This document shows positions 54,433-64,000 of a DNA stretch of 64,000 nucleotides, piece by piece. Numbering within the stretch: position 1 is the first letter of the stretch; each line of letters starts with the position of its first letter. Position numbers and translations under genes: made by a program. The DNA lies in assembly GCF_010499255.1 (NCBI RefSeq), contig NZ_JAAGRN010000001.1, positions 248,001 to 312,000 of the forward strand, written 5' to 3'. The stretch is from Sheuella amnicola (GTDB taxonomy: Bacteria; Pseudomonadota; Gammaproteobacteria; Burkholderiales; Burkholderiaceae_B). The notes beneath the pieces were generated by a model. It was not told the origin of the DNA. It ran no database searches and saw only the letters and a program-made list of their open reading frames with translations.

Positions 54433-55149
54433 ATGACTGCCAGAATGCACAAAAGAGTCCTTCTCAAACTTTCTGGTGAAGCATTGATGGGAGATGATGC
54501 CTTCGGTATCAATCGCAGTACGATTATCCGAATGACAGAAGAGGTTGCCGAGGTTGCATCGATGGGTGTGCAACTGGCTATTGTGATCGGTGGCGGAAAT
54601 ATTTTCCGAGGTGTTGCCCCTGGCGCGCAAGGTATGGATCGTGCGACTGCTGACTACATGGGCATGATGGCAACAGTCATGAACGCTCTTGCTCTACAAG
54701 ATGCGCTCAAGCATCGCGGTGTAGATGCCCGCGTTCAGTCCGCACTCAAAATCGAGCAAGTGGTTGAACCCTATATTCGTCCCAAAGCCTTGCGATATCT
54801 CGAGGAAGGTAAGGTTGTCATCTTTGCAGCCGGCACTGGTAACCCGTTCTTTACAACCGATACGGCCGCTGCATTGCGTGGAGCAGAAATCGGTGCCGAG
54901 ATTGTTCTCAAAGCCACTAAAGTTGATGGCATTTACACAGCGGATCCCAATAAAGATCCCGCAGCCACTCGCTATACCCGTATCAGTTTTGATGAAGCCA
55001 TCATGCGTCGCCTTGAGGTGATGGATGCTACCGCTTTTGCGTTATGTCGTGATCAGAAGTTGCCGATTAAAGTTTTTTCCATCAACAAATCTGGCGCATT
55101 GCGTCGAGCTGTCAGTGGTGAAGACGAAGGTACACTGGTCCACGTTTAA
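54433..55149 (+). CDS. pyrH: Uridylate kinase
   Basis: A 238-residue amino-acid-kinase-fold UMP kinase, with [14 protein letters not shown] at the N-terminus, [11 protein letters not shown], and [23 protein letters not shown], the UMP-binding region. It is hexameric, activated by GTP and inhibited by UTP in gram-negative bacteria. The ATG at 54433 follows TTTGCACATC without a strong ribosome site; an ATG at 54445 is also possible. It is followed by frr after 10 bases. Confidence 0.97.
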   Translation: MTARMHKRVLLKLSGEALMGDDAFGINRSTIIRMTEEVAEVASMGVQLAIVIGGGNIFRGVAPGAQGMDRATADYMGMMATVMNALALQDALKHRGVDARVQSALKIEQVVEPYIRPKALRYLEEGKVVIFAAGTGNPFFTTDTAAALRGAEIGAEIVLKATKVDGIYTADPNKDPAATRYTRISFDEAIMRRLEVMDATAFALCRDQKLPIKVFSINKSGALRRAVSGEDEGTLVHV

Positions 55150-55159
55150 AGGAATTCAA

Positions 55160-55720
55160 ATGAGTATTGCTGATATTCAGAGCTCTGCCGAACAGCGTAT
55201 GGGCAAATCAATCGAAACACTCAAAGCTAATTTAGCTAAGATTCGAACGGGTCGTGCTCACACCGGAATTCTCGACCATATCCAGGTCGAATATTACGGA
55301 TCACCAGTTCCGCTTAGCCAGGTTGCCAACGTCACGCTGATGGATGCACGCACGTTAAGTGTTCAGGTGTGGGAAAAAAATCTCGGTTCGACAGTTGAAA
55401 AAGCAATTCGTGACTCGGATCTGGGTTTGAACCCGATCGGTATGGGTGAAAGCATTCGTGTTCCAATGCCTGCATTAACCGAAGAGCGCAGACGCGAATT
55501 AAACAAGGTTGTGAAATCCGAAGGAGAGGATGCAAAGATTGCAATTCGTAATTTGCGCCGCGACTCGAATGATGCCCTCAAAAAACTTGTGAAAGACAAG
55601 GAAATTTCTGAAGATCAGGAACGTCGCTCACAAGATGTCATCCAAAAAATGACTGATAAGTTCGTTGTTGAAATCGATAAACTTGTTGCCACAAAAGAAG
55701 CTGAAATTCTGACGGTTTAA
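55160..55720 (+). CDS. frr: Ribosome recycling factor
   Basis: A 186-residue protein starting [20 protein letters not shown]. It has [21 protein letters not shown] and PPLTEERR-like [23 protein letters not shown], the signature of RRF. AAAGGAATTCAA places a ribosome site before the ATG. The long open frame upstream is overlap with pyrH. It splits post-termination ribosomes together with EF-G. Confidence 0.97.
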   Translation: MSIADIQSSAEQRMGKSIETLKANLAKIRTGRAHTGILDHIQVEYYGSPVPLSQVANVTLMDARTLSVQVWEKNLGSTVEKAIRDSDLGLNPIGMGESIRVPMPALTEERRRELNKVVKSEGEDAKIAIRNLRRDSNDALKKLVKDKEISEDQERRSQDVIQKMTDKFVVEIDKLVATKEAEILTV

Positions 55721-55736
55721 TAGTCCGTTATTAGAA

Positions 55737-56495
55737 ATGTCGATTAGTTCAACACAAGCAATACCTGCGACCTCTGCAACACCCGAGCACGTTGCGATCA
55801 TTATGGATGGGAATGGCCGTTGGGCCTCCCAGCGGTTTATGCCGCGTACAGCAGGTCACGCCAAGGGTGTTCAGTCCGTTAGGCGAGCTGTTGAAACCTG
55901 TGGTCGTATGGGTGTTAAATATCTAACGCTATTTGCTTTCAGTTCGGAGAACTGGCGTAGACCTGCGGAAGAAGTGACCTTGCTCATGCGTCTATTTGTG
56001 CAGGCTCTCGAGCGTGAGGTGAATAGACTTAAAGAGCAAGGTGTACGCTTGCATGTTGTGGGCGACCTGTCGGCTTTCGAACCGCGTCTTCAAGGTTTGA
56101 TACAAGAAGCACAAGCCCAAACAGAATATAACGATAAGTTGCATCTGACAATTGCTGCCAACTATGGAGGCAGATGGGATGTCTTGCAAGCCACTCGCAA
56201 AATGCTTAAGGCTAACCCCGCATTCGCGCTAGATCCCTCACTAATAGACGAGTCTGCTTTATCCGATCAGCTTTGTATGTCTTGGGCACCAGAACCGGAT
56301 TTATTTATACGCACGGGTGGTGAGCAACGCATTTCAAATTTTCTTATATGGCAACTTGCTTATACCGAGCTCTATTTCACGCCATGTTATTGGCCCGATT
56401 TTGACGAGTCCGAGTTAGTCAAAGCTTTTGACTGGTATGCGCAGCGCGAGCGCAGATTCGGTCGGACTAGCGCGCAAGTGCACGCAAAGAAGTAA
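55737..56495 (+). CDS. uppS: Undecaprenyl diphosphate synthase
   Basis: A 252-residue cis-prenyltransferase. It has [16 protein letters not shown] with the catalytic Asp, [13 protein letters not shown], and the C-terminal [27 protein letters not shown]. It makes the C55 carrier lipid precursor for peptidoglycan and LPS O-antigen. It lies 16 bases after frr and 7 before cdsA. Confidence 0.97.
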   Translation: MSISSTQAIPATSATPEHVAIIMDGNGRWASQRFMPRTAGHAKGVQSVRRAVETCGRMGVKYLTLFAFSSENWRRPAEEVTLLMRLFVQALEREVNRLKEQGVRLHVVGDLSAFEPRLQGLIQEAQAQTEYNDKLHLTIAANYGGRWDVLQATRKMLKANPAFALDPSLIDESALSDQLCMSWAPEPDLFIRTGGEQRISNFLIWQLAYTELYFTPCYWPDFDESELVKAFDWYAQRERRFGRTSAQVHAKK

Positions 56496-56502
56496 ATGGA
56501 TC

Positions 56503-57351
56503 ATGCTTAAACAACGCGTACTTACTGCTATCGTGTTGTTGGTGGTACTGACGGCAACTGTTTCCTTCGATTCTAACTGGCCGTTTTTCATCTTTCTTTC
56601 GGTTGCATGCGCCCTTGCTGGCTGGGAGTGGGTCAGACTGACTACAAGCGGTCCGGTCATTCCGATTGCAACCGGTATTTTTCTAGCGATTGCGACAGTA
56701 TCCCAGGCCTATAACTGGGAAGTCCAAGGCCAAGCTCAAACCAATCTTGTTTTATTAACCACAAGTGTTGTCATTAGTGCAGCGATCTGGGTTTTCGTTG
56801 TTTTGCCTACGGTATTTCAGGGTAAATCCGATGCCCCTGCTTCTAGCATTGTCTGGACAATTTTCGCGCCGATCTCGCTTTTTTCCACTTGGGCCGTGCT
56901 TGCCCATTTATATTCCAATCACTCCGTAGGTTATGTTTTATCTCTTTTGATACTAATCTGGATTGCGGATATTTTTGCCTATTTCGCTGGAAAAGCCTTT
57001 GGCAAAACTAAACTAGCTCCTCGAATCAGCCCCGGCAAAACAATAGAGGGTGCAATGGCCGGGATTGTCGGCGTTGTTTTATGGGTTATTTTTTCTGCAA
57101 TTTTTTGGCCTGCCTCTTTCGGTGCACTGTTGGTCAAGAAGTGGACATTAACTGGTGCGGTATTTTTAGCGGTTTTACTCGCTATTGTTTCAATTGCTGG
57201 TGATTTGTTTGAATCCCTTTTGAAACGGCGCGCAGGCGTGAAGGACTCCAGTTCTTTGCTCCCCGGACACGGGGGTGTGTACGATAGGATTGATGCTGTT
57301 GTTGCTGTTGTTCCACTTGCTTATCTGTTGACGGAATCACTCTCGTTGTGA
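56503..57351 (+). CDS. cdsA: Phosphatidate cytidylyltransferase
   Basis: A 282-residue polytopic inner-membrane protein from the ATG at 56503. About seven or eight membrane segments are followed by the CdsA signature [20 protein letters not shown] near residue 248, and [28 protein letters not shown] in the middle. It makes CDP-diacylglycerol for phospholipid synthesis. Its TGA overlaps the dxr GTG start (GTGA). Confidence 0.96.
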   Translation: MLKQRVLTAIVLLVVLTATVSFDSNWPFFIFLSVACALAGWEWVRLTTSGPVIPIATGIFLAIATVSQAYNWEVQGQAQTNLVLLTTSVVISAAIWVFVVLPTVFQGKSDAPASSIVWTIFAPISLFSTWAVLAHLYSNHSVGYVLSLLILIWIADIFAYFAGKAFGKTKLAPRISPGKTIEGAMAGIVGVVLWVIFSAIFWPASFGALLVKKWTLTGAVFLAVLLAIVSIAGDLFESLLKRRAGVKDSSSLLPGHGGVYDRIDAVVAVVPLAYLLTESLSL

Positions 57352-58559
57352 AAATACAGAACGTCACAATTTTAGGTTCGACCGGATCTATTGGGCAGAG
57401 TACGCTTGACGTGATCAAGCGTCATCCCGATAGGTTTGCAGTTTATGCATTGTCTGCAAATACTCGCATCGACTTGTTGATACAACAAGCGCTAGACTCG
57501 CGAGCCAGATTCGTCATTGTTCCCCACCAAATGGCATGTGACGAATTTAAAGCCAAATGGCCGCCTGCATCGATCCGTCCAGAAGTCAGAGTAGGTGCAG
57601 ATGCATTGTCACAAACTGCCGCTGACTCTGAATGCGATGTAGTGATGGCTGCGATTGTCGGGGCTGCCGGTTTACCATCGGCATTATCCGCAGCCCGTGC
57701 CGGTAAGAGAGTTCTGCTTGCCAACAAAGAGGCACTTGTCGCTGCCGGTTCATTGTTTATGGCGGCTGTTCGTGATGCCAAAGCGGAGCTTTTGCCGATC
57801 GACAGTGAACATAATGCCATCTTTCAATGTTTACCCCATCAAGGTCGTGCCAGTGCGCCCTCCGGCCCCGCACCTGGAGTGAGTCGTCTCATACTGACAG
57901 CTTCTGGTGGCCCATTCAGGACTCGTTCTATTTCCGAATTGGATCAGGTCACTCCTGAGCAGGCTTGTGCGCATCCAAACTGGAGTATGGGAAGGAAGAT
58001 ATCCGTTGACTCCGCAACGATGCTTAATAAAGGACTTGAGGTCATAGAAGCGCACTGGCTTTTTGCAATGCCCGCAGAACAAATTCACGTGGTCATTCAT
58101 CCCCAGAGCGTCGTTCATTCCATGGTCGAATATGAAGATGGTTCTGTGCTTGCGCAATTAGGTCAGCCGGATATGAGAACTCCAATTGCTTATGGCTTAG
58201 GGTTTCCTGACAGAATATCCTCCGGCGTGGGACTTCTTGATCTTGCTCGTGCAGGAAGGCTGGATTTTTCCGAACCTGATCTTGAGCAGTTTCCTTGCTT
58301 AAAGCTCTCTTTTGATGCTCTAAAAGCCGGGCAGGGGGCCTGTATTGCGCTGAATGCCGCCAATGAAATAGCAGTTGACGCTTTTCTGAATCGTAAGTTG
58401 CGCTACACGGATATCTCCAAAGTCATCGACTCGACGCTTTCTTGGCAGTCCGGGCGAAGTGAGTTGAACTATGCGACTCTTGATGATGTCTTATCCTGTG
58501 ATTTACATGCGAGGCAGTATGCGCTCAATTTTATTTCGTCCACGTTAAACCTTACTTGA
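57348..58559 (+). CDS. dxr: 1-deoxy-D-xylulose 5-phosphate reductoisomerase
   Basis: A 403-residue NADPH enzyme of the MEP pathway. It starts with GTG, then [22 protein letters not shown] (nucleotide-binding loop), [12 protein letters not shown], the metal and substrate motifs [12 protein letters not shown], and [19 protein letters not shown]. It converts DXP to MEP for isoprenoid synthesis, upstream of the UppS step. Translationally coupled to cdsA by a GTGA overlap. Confidence 0.97.
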   Translation: MKIQNVTILGSTGSIGQSTLDVIKRHPDRFAVYALSANTRIDLLIQQALDSRARFVIVPHQMACDEFKAKWPPASIRPEVRVGADALSQTAADSECDVVMAAIVGAAGLPSALSAARAGKRVLLANKEALVAAGSLFMAAVRDAKAELLPIDSEHNAIFQCLPHQGRASAPSGPAPGVSRLILTASGGPFRTRSISELDQVTPEQACAHPNWSMGRKISVDSATMLNKGLEVIEAHWLFAMPAEQIHVVIHPQSVVHSMVEYEDGSVLAQLGQPDMRTPIAYGLGFPDRISSGVGLLDLARAGRLDFSEPDLEQFPCLKLSFDALKAGQGACIALNAANEIAVDAFLNRKLRYTDISKVIDSTLSWQSGRSELNYATLDDVLSCDLHARQYALNFISSTLNLT

Positions 58560-58577
58560 ATAGCTGGGAAAGTTTGA

Positions 58578-59903
58578 ATGTTATTCACGCTTGCTTCATT
58601 TTTCGTCGCTCTCGGCATTTTGATTACGTTTCATGAATTAGGGCATTATTGGGTTGCCCGTTATTTTGGCGTTCGTATACTCAAGTTTTCGATAGGATTT
58701 GGTCGTACGATCATTAAGCGGGTCGATAAGCACGGAACTGAATGGGCTTTGTCGGCCATTCCGCTTGGCGGTTACGTCAAGATGCTCGACGAAAACGACA
58801 CAGGCGCTTCTAATTGCTCCCCCGACAGCTTTCAAGCCCAATCCGTCTGGCGCCGCTTCGCAATCGTGGCTGCCGGGCCGTTATTCAACCTGTTCCTGGC
58901 TGTTTTCTTATACGCGATCATCAATCTGACCGGTACCAGTGAACCTGCTGCCCTGATCGGAACACCTGCAGCTCAAACCTCCGCATCGCGCTCCGGTCTT
59001 GAGTCGGGTGACCGCATTGTTGCAGTGAATCAAAAGGCAACAGATTCCTGGCCTCAAGTCAGATGGGCTCTTCTTCAGGAAATGGGCTCATCCCGTTCTG
59101 TTGAGATCACCATTGACAGAAATGGGCAGAATTTTGAGAAGACACTAGAGCTACCTTCACTTGATGACTTGTCCAAGCAAGATCCCTTGGGTCAGGTTGG
59201 CCTTAGATTACAACCATCCCCCCCACTTGTTAGAGGGGTTGTTCCAAACGAGCCAGGTGAAAAGGCTGGTTTGCTTCAAGGTGATTTGATACGCGCAATA
59301 AATGAGGTTCCTGTTAAGGACGTCACTCAGGCCATTCAAATCATCAGACAAAATCCGGATAAATCACTTTTGCTCACACTGGAGCGCGATGGTGCTCAGA
59401 TAAGCATTCCTGTCACGCCATCGCAACACAAACTCGAAAATGGTGAATTAATCGGTCGAATTGGCATTCAGCTTGGTGCCGATCCGGTGATGGTTACGAT
59501 CAATCATGGACTGGCGCAGAGCATTTGGTTAGGGTTTACACGCACGATTGACACTGCCGGTTTCACGATCCGCATGATGGGCAAGATGCTGATCGGTGAA
59601 GTTTCGCTTAAAAATGTAAGCGGTCCCGTGACTATCGCTGACTATGCAGGACAAACGGCCAGAATCGGGTGGGTTGCCTACATCTCATTTCTTGCTCTTG
59701 TGAGCATTAGCCTCGGAGTTCTAAATCTGCTGCCAATTCCGATGCTCGATGGGGGACATCTGCTGTACTATCTCTATGAGATCGCAAGCGGTAAACCCCC
59801 ATCTCCGAAATGGGTCGAAATCGGTCAACGAGTTGGATTCAGCCTGTTGGCGATGTTGATGGTTTTAGCCTTGTTCAATGATTTAGTGCGCATTTTCACC
59901 TAG
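58578..59903 (+). CDS. rseP: Site-2 protease RseP
   Basis: A 441-residue intramembrane zinc protease. HELGH at residues 19-23 is the zinc and catalytic motif in the first helix; LNLLPIPMLDGGHL in the C-terminal helix supplies the third ligand Asp. Two PDZ domains lie between (about 105-200 and 205-290). It cleaves RseA to release sigma-E and clears signal peptides. It lies between dxr and bamA, as usual. Confidence 0.96.
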   Translation: MLFTLASFFVALGILITFHELGHYWVARYFGVRILKFSIGFGRTIIKRVDKHGTEWALSAIPLGGYVKMLDENDTGASNCSPDSFQAQSVWRRFAIVAAGPLFNLFLAVFLYAIINLTGTSEPAALIGTPAAQTSASRSGLESGDRIVAVNQKATDSWPQVRWALLQEMGSSRSVEITIDRNGQNFEKTLELPSLDDLSKQDPLGQVGLRLQPSPPLVRGVVPNEPGEKAGLLQGDLIRAINEVPVKDVTQAIQIIRQNPDKSLLLTLERDGAQISIPVTPSQHKLENGELIGRIGIQLGADPVMVTINHGLAQSIWLGFTRTIDTAGFTIRMMGKMLIGEVSLKNVSGPVTIADYAGQTARIGWVAYISFLALVSISLGVLNLLPIPMLDGGHLLYYLYEIASGKPPSPKWVEIGQRVGFSLLAMLMVLALFNDLVRIFT

Positions 59904-59968
59904 ATCATTTCTGACTTAAAATTCATGTTTTTGTTTCAATTGAAATTGATCTGGAAGGATTTCTGAGG

Positions 59969-62308
59969 ATGCTAGCCAGCTGGAACCTTTTTTGCGCCCG
60001 ATCCCTGAACGGCTTGTCTGGTATTGTTCGCAATATCCTTCTCGCATCTGCTATGTTGTTGTCCATGGCAGCTCAGGCATTTACTCCTTTTGTCGTGAGC
60101 GATATACGTGTTGATGGCATTCAGCGAACCGATGCAGGCTCAATATTTTCACAGTTGCCTGTCAAAGTCGGCCAACGCTTCAATGATGAACTAGCGACCG
60201 AATCCGTGCGCCGCTTGTATGCAACTGGCCTGTTTAGCGATGTTCGCATTGAAACTAATAAAAACGTTGTAGTTGTTGTTGTACAAGAACGTCCGACCAT
60301 CGCATCTGTCTCGTTTACAGGCATGCGTGAGTTCGAATCCAAAACGATCACTGAATCCCTTAAACAAGTAGGTTTTGGAGAAGGGCGTGTATTCGATCAG
60401 TCGATGCTCGAACAGGCTGAATTCGAACTCAAGCAACAGTATCTCAGCAAAGGTAAGTACGGTACGGAAATCACCCCAACTGTTACGCCTTTACCTCGAA
60501 ACCGCGTAGGTATTAATTTCGATATTTTCGAAGGTTCCGTAGCAAAAATTAAAGAGATCAAAATCGTTGGCAATTCCTCATTCAAAGAAAGCGAATTGCT
60601 CGGCCTTTTTGCACTGACCCCATCCGGATGGTTGACTTGGTATACCGACTCCGATAAATACTCTCGCGAAAAGCTTGATCGCGATGTCGAAAGGCTTAAA
60701 TCCTTTTATCTTGATCGGGGATATCTGGAATACAAATCCGAACCTCCTCAAGTTACGATCTCCCCTGATCGAACTGAAATGTTCATTACGATTACCATTA
60801 GCGAAGGCAAACCGTATAAGGTTTCTAGCGTAAAACTCGCCGGCGAATTGTTGGGACTTGATTCCGAAATCAATGAACTTGTTCAAGTCAAGGCAGGAGA
60901 AGTCTTTTCGGGAGCAAAAACGAATGCAACTGCTAAAGGCATTACCGACTATCTTGGTGGACTAGGATATGCATTTGCAAACGTCAACCCCAATCCCGTC
61001 CTAAATCGCGATAACCAAACTGCCGATCTCACTTTCTATATTGACCCAAGTCGTCGCGTATATGTTCGACGCATCCAGGTTAGCGGTAACCATCGAACCA
61101 AGGATGAAGTTGTACGTCGTGAACTACGTCAACCTGAGGCAGCCTGGTATGACTCAGGCAAGCTTAAGCTTTCCAAAGAGCGCCTTGATCGCTTGGGCTA
61201 CTTCAAAGAGGTCAAATTAAATACCGAACCAGTCGCCAATTCACCTGATCAAGTTGACGTCAATATCGATGTTTCAGAAAAGCCAACCGGCATGGTCAGT
61301 CTCGGCGTGGGGTATGGCCAGGTTGATGGGGTAATTCTTTCGGCTGGCATTACAGAGGAAAACGTTTTTGGTAGCGGTACGAACCTGACATTGAATCTGA
61401 ATACAAGCGCTTACAACCGTACCGCCGTACTTGCTCATACTGATCCTTATTTCACCAATGACGGCGTCAGTCGCACCACATCGCTTTACTATCGGACCAT
61501 GACGCCATACTCCAATAACCCGGGTATGTATCAGGTTACGACTGTTGGTGCCGGCCTGAATTTTGGTGTACCAATTACAGAATTTGATCGGGTCTTTGGT
61601 GGTGTGTCTTTGGAAAGAAACACGATCTCCCTTTATGACAATTCGCCTCTCGCTTATCGTGAGTATGTTTATAACTATGGGGACACTACTAACGCTGCCA
61701 TCCTGAATACCGGTTGGTCTAAAGATACCCGTGACAGCGCGATGGTACCCACCAAAGGCTCTTACACCCGACTGAAGGGTGATATGGGTACCGTTTCACT
61801 CAAGTATTACTTACTTAGCGCTCAGCAACAATTATTCGTTCCCCTCGGGCGCGATTACACCATTGCCTTTAATGCCTTGTTTGATTATGGCAAGAGCTAT
61901 AGTGATCTGCAGTATCCGGTCATCAAAAACGTTTATGCCGGTGGTATCGGCTCGGTTCGCGGCTACTCGACTAACTCGCTTGGTCCTAGAGATGTGATCA
62001 CCGGTACGTATCTTGGCGGTTCAAAGAGAGTGGTCGGTAACGTCCAGTTTTATTTACCTTTCCCCGGTACTCAGCAGGATAGATCCTTGCGTTGGTTTGT
62101 CTTTGCTGACGGCGGTCAGGTATATGGTTCTGATGGATACGGAAACGATACCTCGATCAACTTGAGCCAGCTTAGATACTCTGCCGGCATCGGGTTGACC
62201 TGGATTTCACCGCTTGGACCCTTGCAACTTTCGTATGCGAAACCGCTAAATGCCCAAGATTCCGACAATACTCAAGTTTTCCAGTTCCAAATTGGTACAG
62301 GCTTCTAG
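59969..62308 (+). CDS. bamA: Outer-membrane assembly factor BamA
   Basis: A 779-residue Omp85 protein. A long export signal (to about residue 38, AAQAF) is followed by five POTRA domains (about 40-440, the first VVSDIRVDGIQRTDAGSIFS) and a 16-strand barrel. The barrel lid motif VRGYS is at ~residue 670, and the protein ends in a terminal FQIGTGF. It inserts outer-membrane proteins with the BAM lipoproteins. The first ATG gives a rather long signal peptide; a later start near 60053 is possible. Confidence 0.96.
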   Translation: MLASWNLFCARSLNGLSGIVRNILLASAMLLSMAAQAFTPFVVSDIRVDGIQRTDAGSIFSQLPVKVGQRFNDELATESVRRLYATGLFSDVRIETNKNVVVVVVQERPTIASVSFTGMREFESKTITESLKQVGFGEGRVFDQSMLEQAEFELKQQYLSKGKYGTEITPTVTPLPRNRVGINFDIFEGSVAKIKEIKIVGNSSFKESELLGLFALTPSGWLTWYTDSDKYSREKLDRDVERLKSFYLDRGYLEYKSEPPQVTISPDRTEMFITITISEGKPYKVSSVKLAGELLGLDSEINELVQVKAGEVFSGAKTNATAKGITDYLGGLGYAFANVNPNPVLNRDNQTADLTFYIDPSRRVYVRRIQVSGNHRTKDEVVRRELRQPEAAWYDSGKLKLSKERLDRLGYFKEVKLNTEPVANSPDQVDVNIDVSEKPTGMVSLGVGYGQVDGVILSAGITEENVFGSGTNLTLNLNTSAYNRTAVLAHTDPYFTNDGVSRTTSLYYRTMTPYSNNPGMYQVTTVGAGLNFGVPITEFDRVFGGVSLERNTISLYDNSPLAYREYVYNYGDTTNAAILNTGWSKDTRDSAMVPTKGSYTRLKGDMGTVSLKYYLLSAQQQLFVPLGRDYTIAFNALFDYGKSYSDLQYPVIKNVYAGGIGSVRGYSTNSLGPRDVITGTYLGGSKRVVGNVQFYLPFPGTQQDRSLRWFVFADGGQVYGSDGYGNDTSINLSQLRYSAGIGLTWISPLGPLQLSYAKPLNAQDSDNTQVFQFQIGTGF

Positions 62309-62362
62309 TATTTAATGGCACAATATATAGCTGAAACTTTGTTTAATCATGAGACTTCAATA

Positions 62363-62908
62363 ATGTCTGCAACTACTACGACTTCAATGACTCAAAATCT
62401 GACTAAGCGTCTTGCCCTTTTGGTAGCGTCTGCTTCCGCGGTATGCTCGTTCATGGTAGCCGCGCCGGCTCAAGCTCAAGGTGCAAAGATAGGTTTTGTC
62501 AACACCGAGAAGATTTTGCGTGATTCCTCACCAGCAAAAGCCGCTCAGACAAAAATTGAGTCTGAGTTCAAGAAACGTGATGATGATTTGCAGCGTCTGG
62601 CCAATAATCTTCGTAGCGCTGCACAAAAGTTTGAAAAAGACGCGCCTGTTTTGTCTGAATCCGATCGCAACAAGCGTCAGCGTGAACTAGCAAACATGGA
62701 TTCCGACTTACAACGTAAGCGTCGTGAATTCCAGGAAGACTTTAATCGTCGTCGCAACGAGGAATTTGCCTCGATAGTAGAAAAGGCTAATGCCGCGATT
62801 AAGCGTATTGCCGAGCAGGAAAACTACGATATCGTTCTTCAGGATGCTGTTACGGTTAATCCTCGTATTGACATCACCGACAAGGTGATCCAGTCGCTCG
62901 GACGTTAA
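62363..62908 (+). CDS. skp: Periplasmic chaperone Skp/OmpH
   Basis: About 181 residues from the ATG at 62363; ATGs at 62315 and 62387 are alternatives. The signal peptide ends at AAPAQAQG, and the mature protein begins AKIGFVNTEKILRDSSP, then a long charged coiled coil (about residues 65-130) that forms the tentacles of the Skp trimer. It carries unfolded outer-membrane proteins to BamA, whose gene precedes it. Followed by lpxD. Confidence 0.93.
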   Translation: MSATTTTSMTQNLTKRLALLVASASAVCSFMVAAPAQAQGAKIGFVNTEKILRDSSPAKAAQTKIESEFKKRDDDLQRLANNLRSAAQKFEKDAPVLSESDRNKRQRELANMDSDLQRKRREFQEDFNRRRNEEFASIVEKANAAIKRIAEQENYDIVLQDAVTVNPRIDITDKVIQSLGR

Positions 62909-62917
62909 TTTTTCGTT

Positions 62918-64000
62918 ATGCCCGTTCTGATAAATCCCGATCGGGCGCCTTCTCTCACCGAGTTGTTAAAGGCCATTCCCGGTGGTCTAGTTCTGGATGT
63001 GGTTGAAGGAATAGGGCAATGGCAGAATCCTGCCATTGCCGGCATCGGATCTCTTGCGTCAGCTGGTTCCAACGAAATTTCCTTTATTGTTCATCCAAAA
63101 TATCTGGATCAACTCGCATCAACTAAAGCATGCGCAGTGATTGTTCTTCCCGAAATCGAAGAGCAACTAAAAAATACATCCGACCCAATCCCTTTCTCAC
63201 GGGTTGTCTGTAAGCATCCATATTTACTCTACGCCCGTATTGCCCAGTGGTTTGACTGGGCCAAACAACCGGCGCGTGAATTGTCTATCCATCCTACAGC
63301 TGTTGTCGATCCATCCGCAGAAATTGCGGGCAATGTGACAATTGGCCCTTACGCAGTGATAGGGCCGAACTGCAAGATAGGGGAAATGGCACAGATCGGT
63401 TCAGGTTGTGTAATAGGGACAGGAGTCGAGATCGGTTCGTCCAGTCTGTTGCACCCCCGCGTGACCATATACGATGGCGTTAAGATCGGAATGCGGGTCA
63501 TTATTCACAGTGGTGCCGTACTCGGTGCTGACGGATTTGGATTTGCTCCCGATCCCACACTGGCAAAAGGTGCCTGGGGAAAGATTCCTCAATTGGGCGG
63601 TCTTATTGTTGGTCATGACGTTGAGATTGGCGCCAACACGACAGTAGATAGAGGTGCGCTCGAAAATACAATTCTCGAAGACGGCGTCAAGCTGGACAAT
63701 CAGATCATGATCGGACACAACTGCCGTATTGGTGCGCATACAGCCATGGCCGCTTGCGTTGGCGTTGCTGGATCCACAACGATTGGATCAAGATGCACCA
63801 TCGGTGGTGCCGCTATGATTTCGGGCCATTTGACGATTGGTGACGATGTGCATGTATCCGGGGGAACGGCAATTACGGCCAATGTTTCAAAACCGGGTCG
63901 TTATACCGGAGTGTTTCCGTTCTCGGATCACTCCGATTGGCAGAGAAATGCTGCCGTGTTGCAGCAATTATCATCTTTACGAAAACGTCTACGATCTCTT
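62918..64000 (+). CDS. lpxD: UDP-3-O-acylglucosamine N-acyltransferase LpxD, 3' end outside window
   Basis: The frame from the ATG at 62918 is open to the right edge (361 codons), so the C-terminus is cut. The N-terminal uridine-binding domain (MPVLINPDRAPSLTELL...) is followed by a left-handed beta-helix of hexapeptide repeats from ~residue 125, with GADGFGFAPD and the catalytic His in IGHNCRIG. It adds the N-linked acyl chain in lipid A synthesis. Only ten bases after skp, it continues the BamA-Skp-LpxD order. Confidence 0.95.
   Translation, partial: MPVLINPDRAPSLTELLKAIPGGLVLDVVEGIGQWQNPAIAGIGSLASAGSNEISFIVHPKYLDQLASTKACAVIVLPEIEEQLKNTSDPIPFSRVVCKHPYLLYARIAQWFDWAKQPARELSIHPTAVVDPSAEIAGNVTIGPYAVIGPNCKIGEMAQIGSGCVIGTGVEIGSSSLLHPRVTIYDGVKIGMRVIIHSGAVLGADGFGFAPDPTLAKGAWGKIPQLGGLIVGHDVEIGANTTVDRGALENTILEDGVKLDNQIMIGHNCRIGAHTAMAACVGVAGSTTIGSRCTIGGAAMISGHLTIGDDVHVSGGTAITANVSKPGRYTGVFPFSDHSDWQRNAAVLQQLSSLRKRLRSL

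Noticed and set aside
53842-54630. A 262-codon minus-strand open frame over tsf and pyrH.
   Set aside because: It is the antisense of two certain genes, has no ribosome site and no domain-like sequence.
55025-55159. Extended frr start inside pyrH, and similar upstream extensions of cdsA, comM, leuB, rpmI and the histidine kinase.
   Set aside because: These overlap the previous gene out of frame and add no family-like residues; the chosen starts have ribosome sites or conserved N-termini.

Overview
The window is a stretch of chromosome from a betaproteobacterium, most likely order Burkholderiales (Alcaligenaceae/Burkholderiaceae-like). The evidence is gene content and order: aroC-leuC-leuD-leuB-asd-fimV-truA-trpF, thrS-infC...rpmI-rplT-pheS-pheT-ihfA-merR-tRNA-Pro, and map/glnD divergent from rpsB-tsf-pyrH-frr-uppS-cdsA-dxr-rseP-bamA-skp-lpxD. 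By eye the base composition is close to half G+C, lower than usual for the order. No insertion sequence, phage gene, CRISPR array or rRNA was seen. Coding density is very high, and no gap between genes exceeds 300 bases.

Layout. 1-4.1 kb: a PPC/DUF296 protein (cut by the left edge), a MaoC-type hydratase and a tandem-hotdog thioesterase, then a lipid A acyltransferase on the opposite strand and a D-threonine aldolase-like PLP enzyme. 4.2-13.1 kb: a compact Tad/Flp pilus operon (Flp-like prepilin, TadG-like protein, two unrecognised exported or membrane proteins, CpaB, secretin, an FHA-TadA fusion ATPase, TadB, TadC, DUF192). Nearly every junction is overlapping or abutting. 13.0-19.7 kb: mixed housekeeping genes (BPSS1780-family membrane protein, thrB, dusA, CBS protein, YihY, DUF2069, selO). 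19.8-28.4 kb: chorismate, leucine and aspartate-semialdehyde genes, fimV, truA and trpF.

28.5-35.0 kb: a tRNA-Val with a near-consensus promoter, then an accessory-looking block (SulP anion transporter, DUF6268 outer-membrane barrel, OprB-like porin, OmpR-type two-component pair). It sits where trpB-trpA would be expected after trpF. 35.2-48.5 kb: the translation cluster thrS-infC-rpmI-rplT-pheS-pheT-ihfA-merR-tRNA-Pro. Here infC and rpmI are separated by about 5.6 kb carrying gshB, a mannose-type EIIA, HPr, enzyme I, ubiK and comM; infC uses a rare ATC start. 48.5-52.4 kb: dsbB, glnD and map on the minus strand. 52.5-64 kb: the ribosomal S2/EF-Ts to outer-membrane biogenesis cluster, ending inside lpxD at the right edge.

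How the genes work together. The Tad genes build one secretion/pilus machine, but no prepilin peptidase (TadV), TadZ or TadD is present in the window. EIIA, HPr and EI form a sugar-transport-free regulatory phosphorelay beside glutathione synthesis. The map-to-lpxD segment joins translation, isoprenoid and phospholipid synthesis and outer-membrane assembly. The most unusual points are the rearranged infC/rpmI junction, the FHA-TadA fusion with its minimal Tad operon, and the accessory block between tRNA-Val and thrS. I did not find a clearly new biological system.
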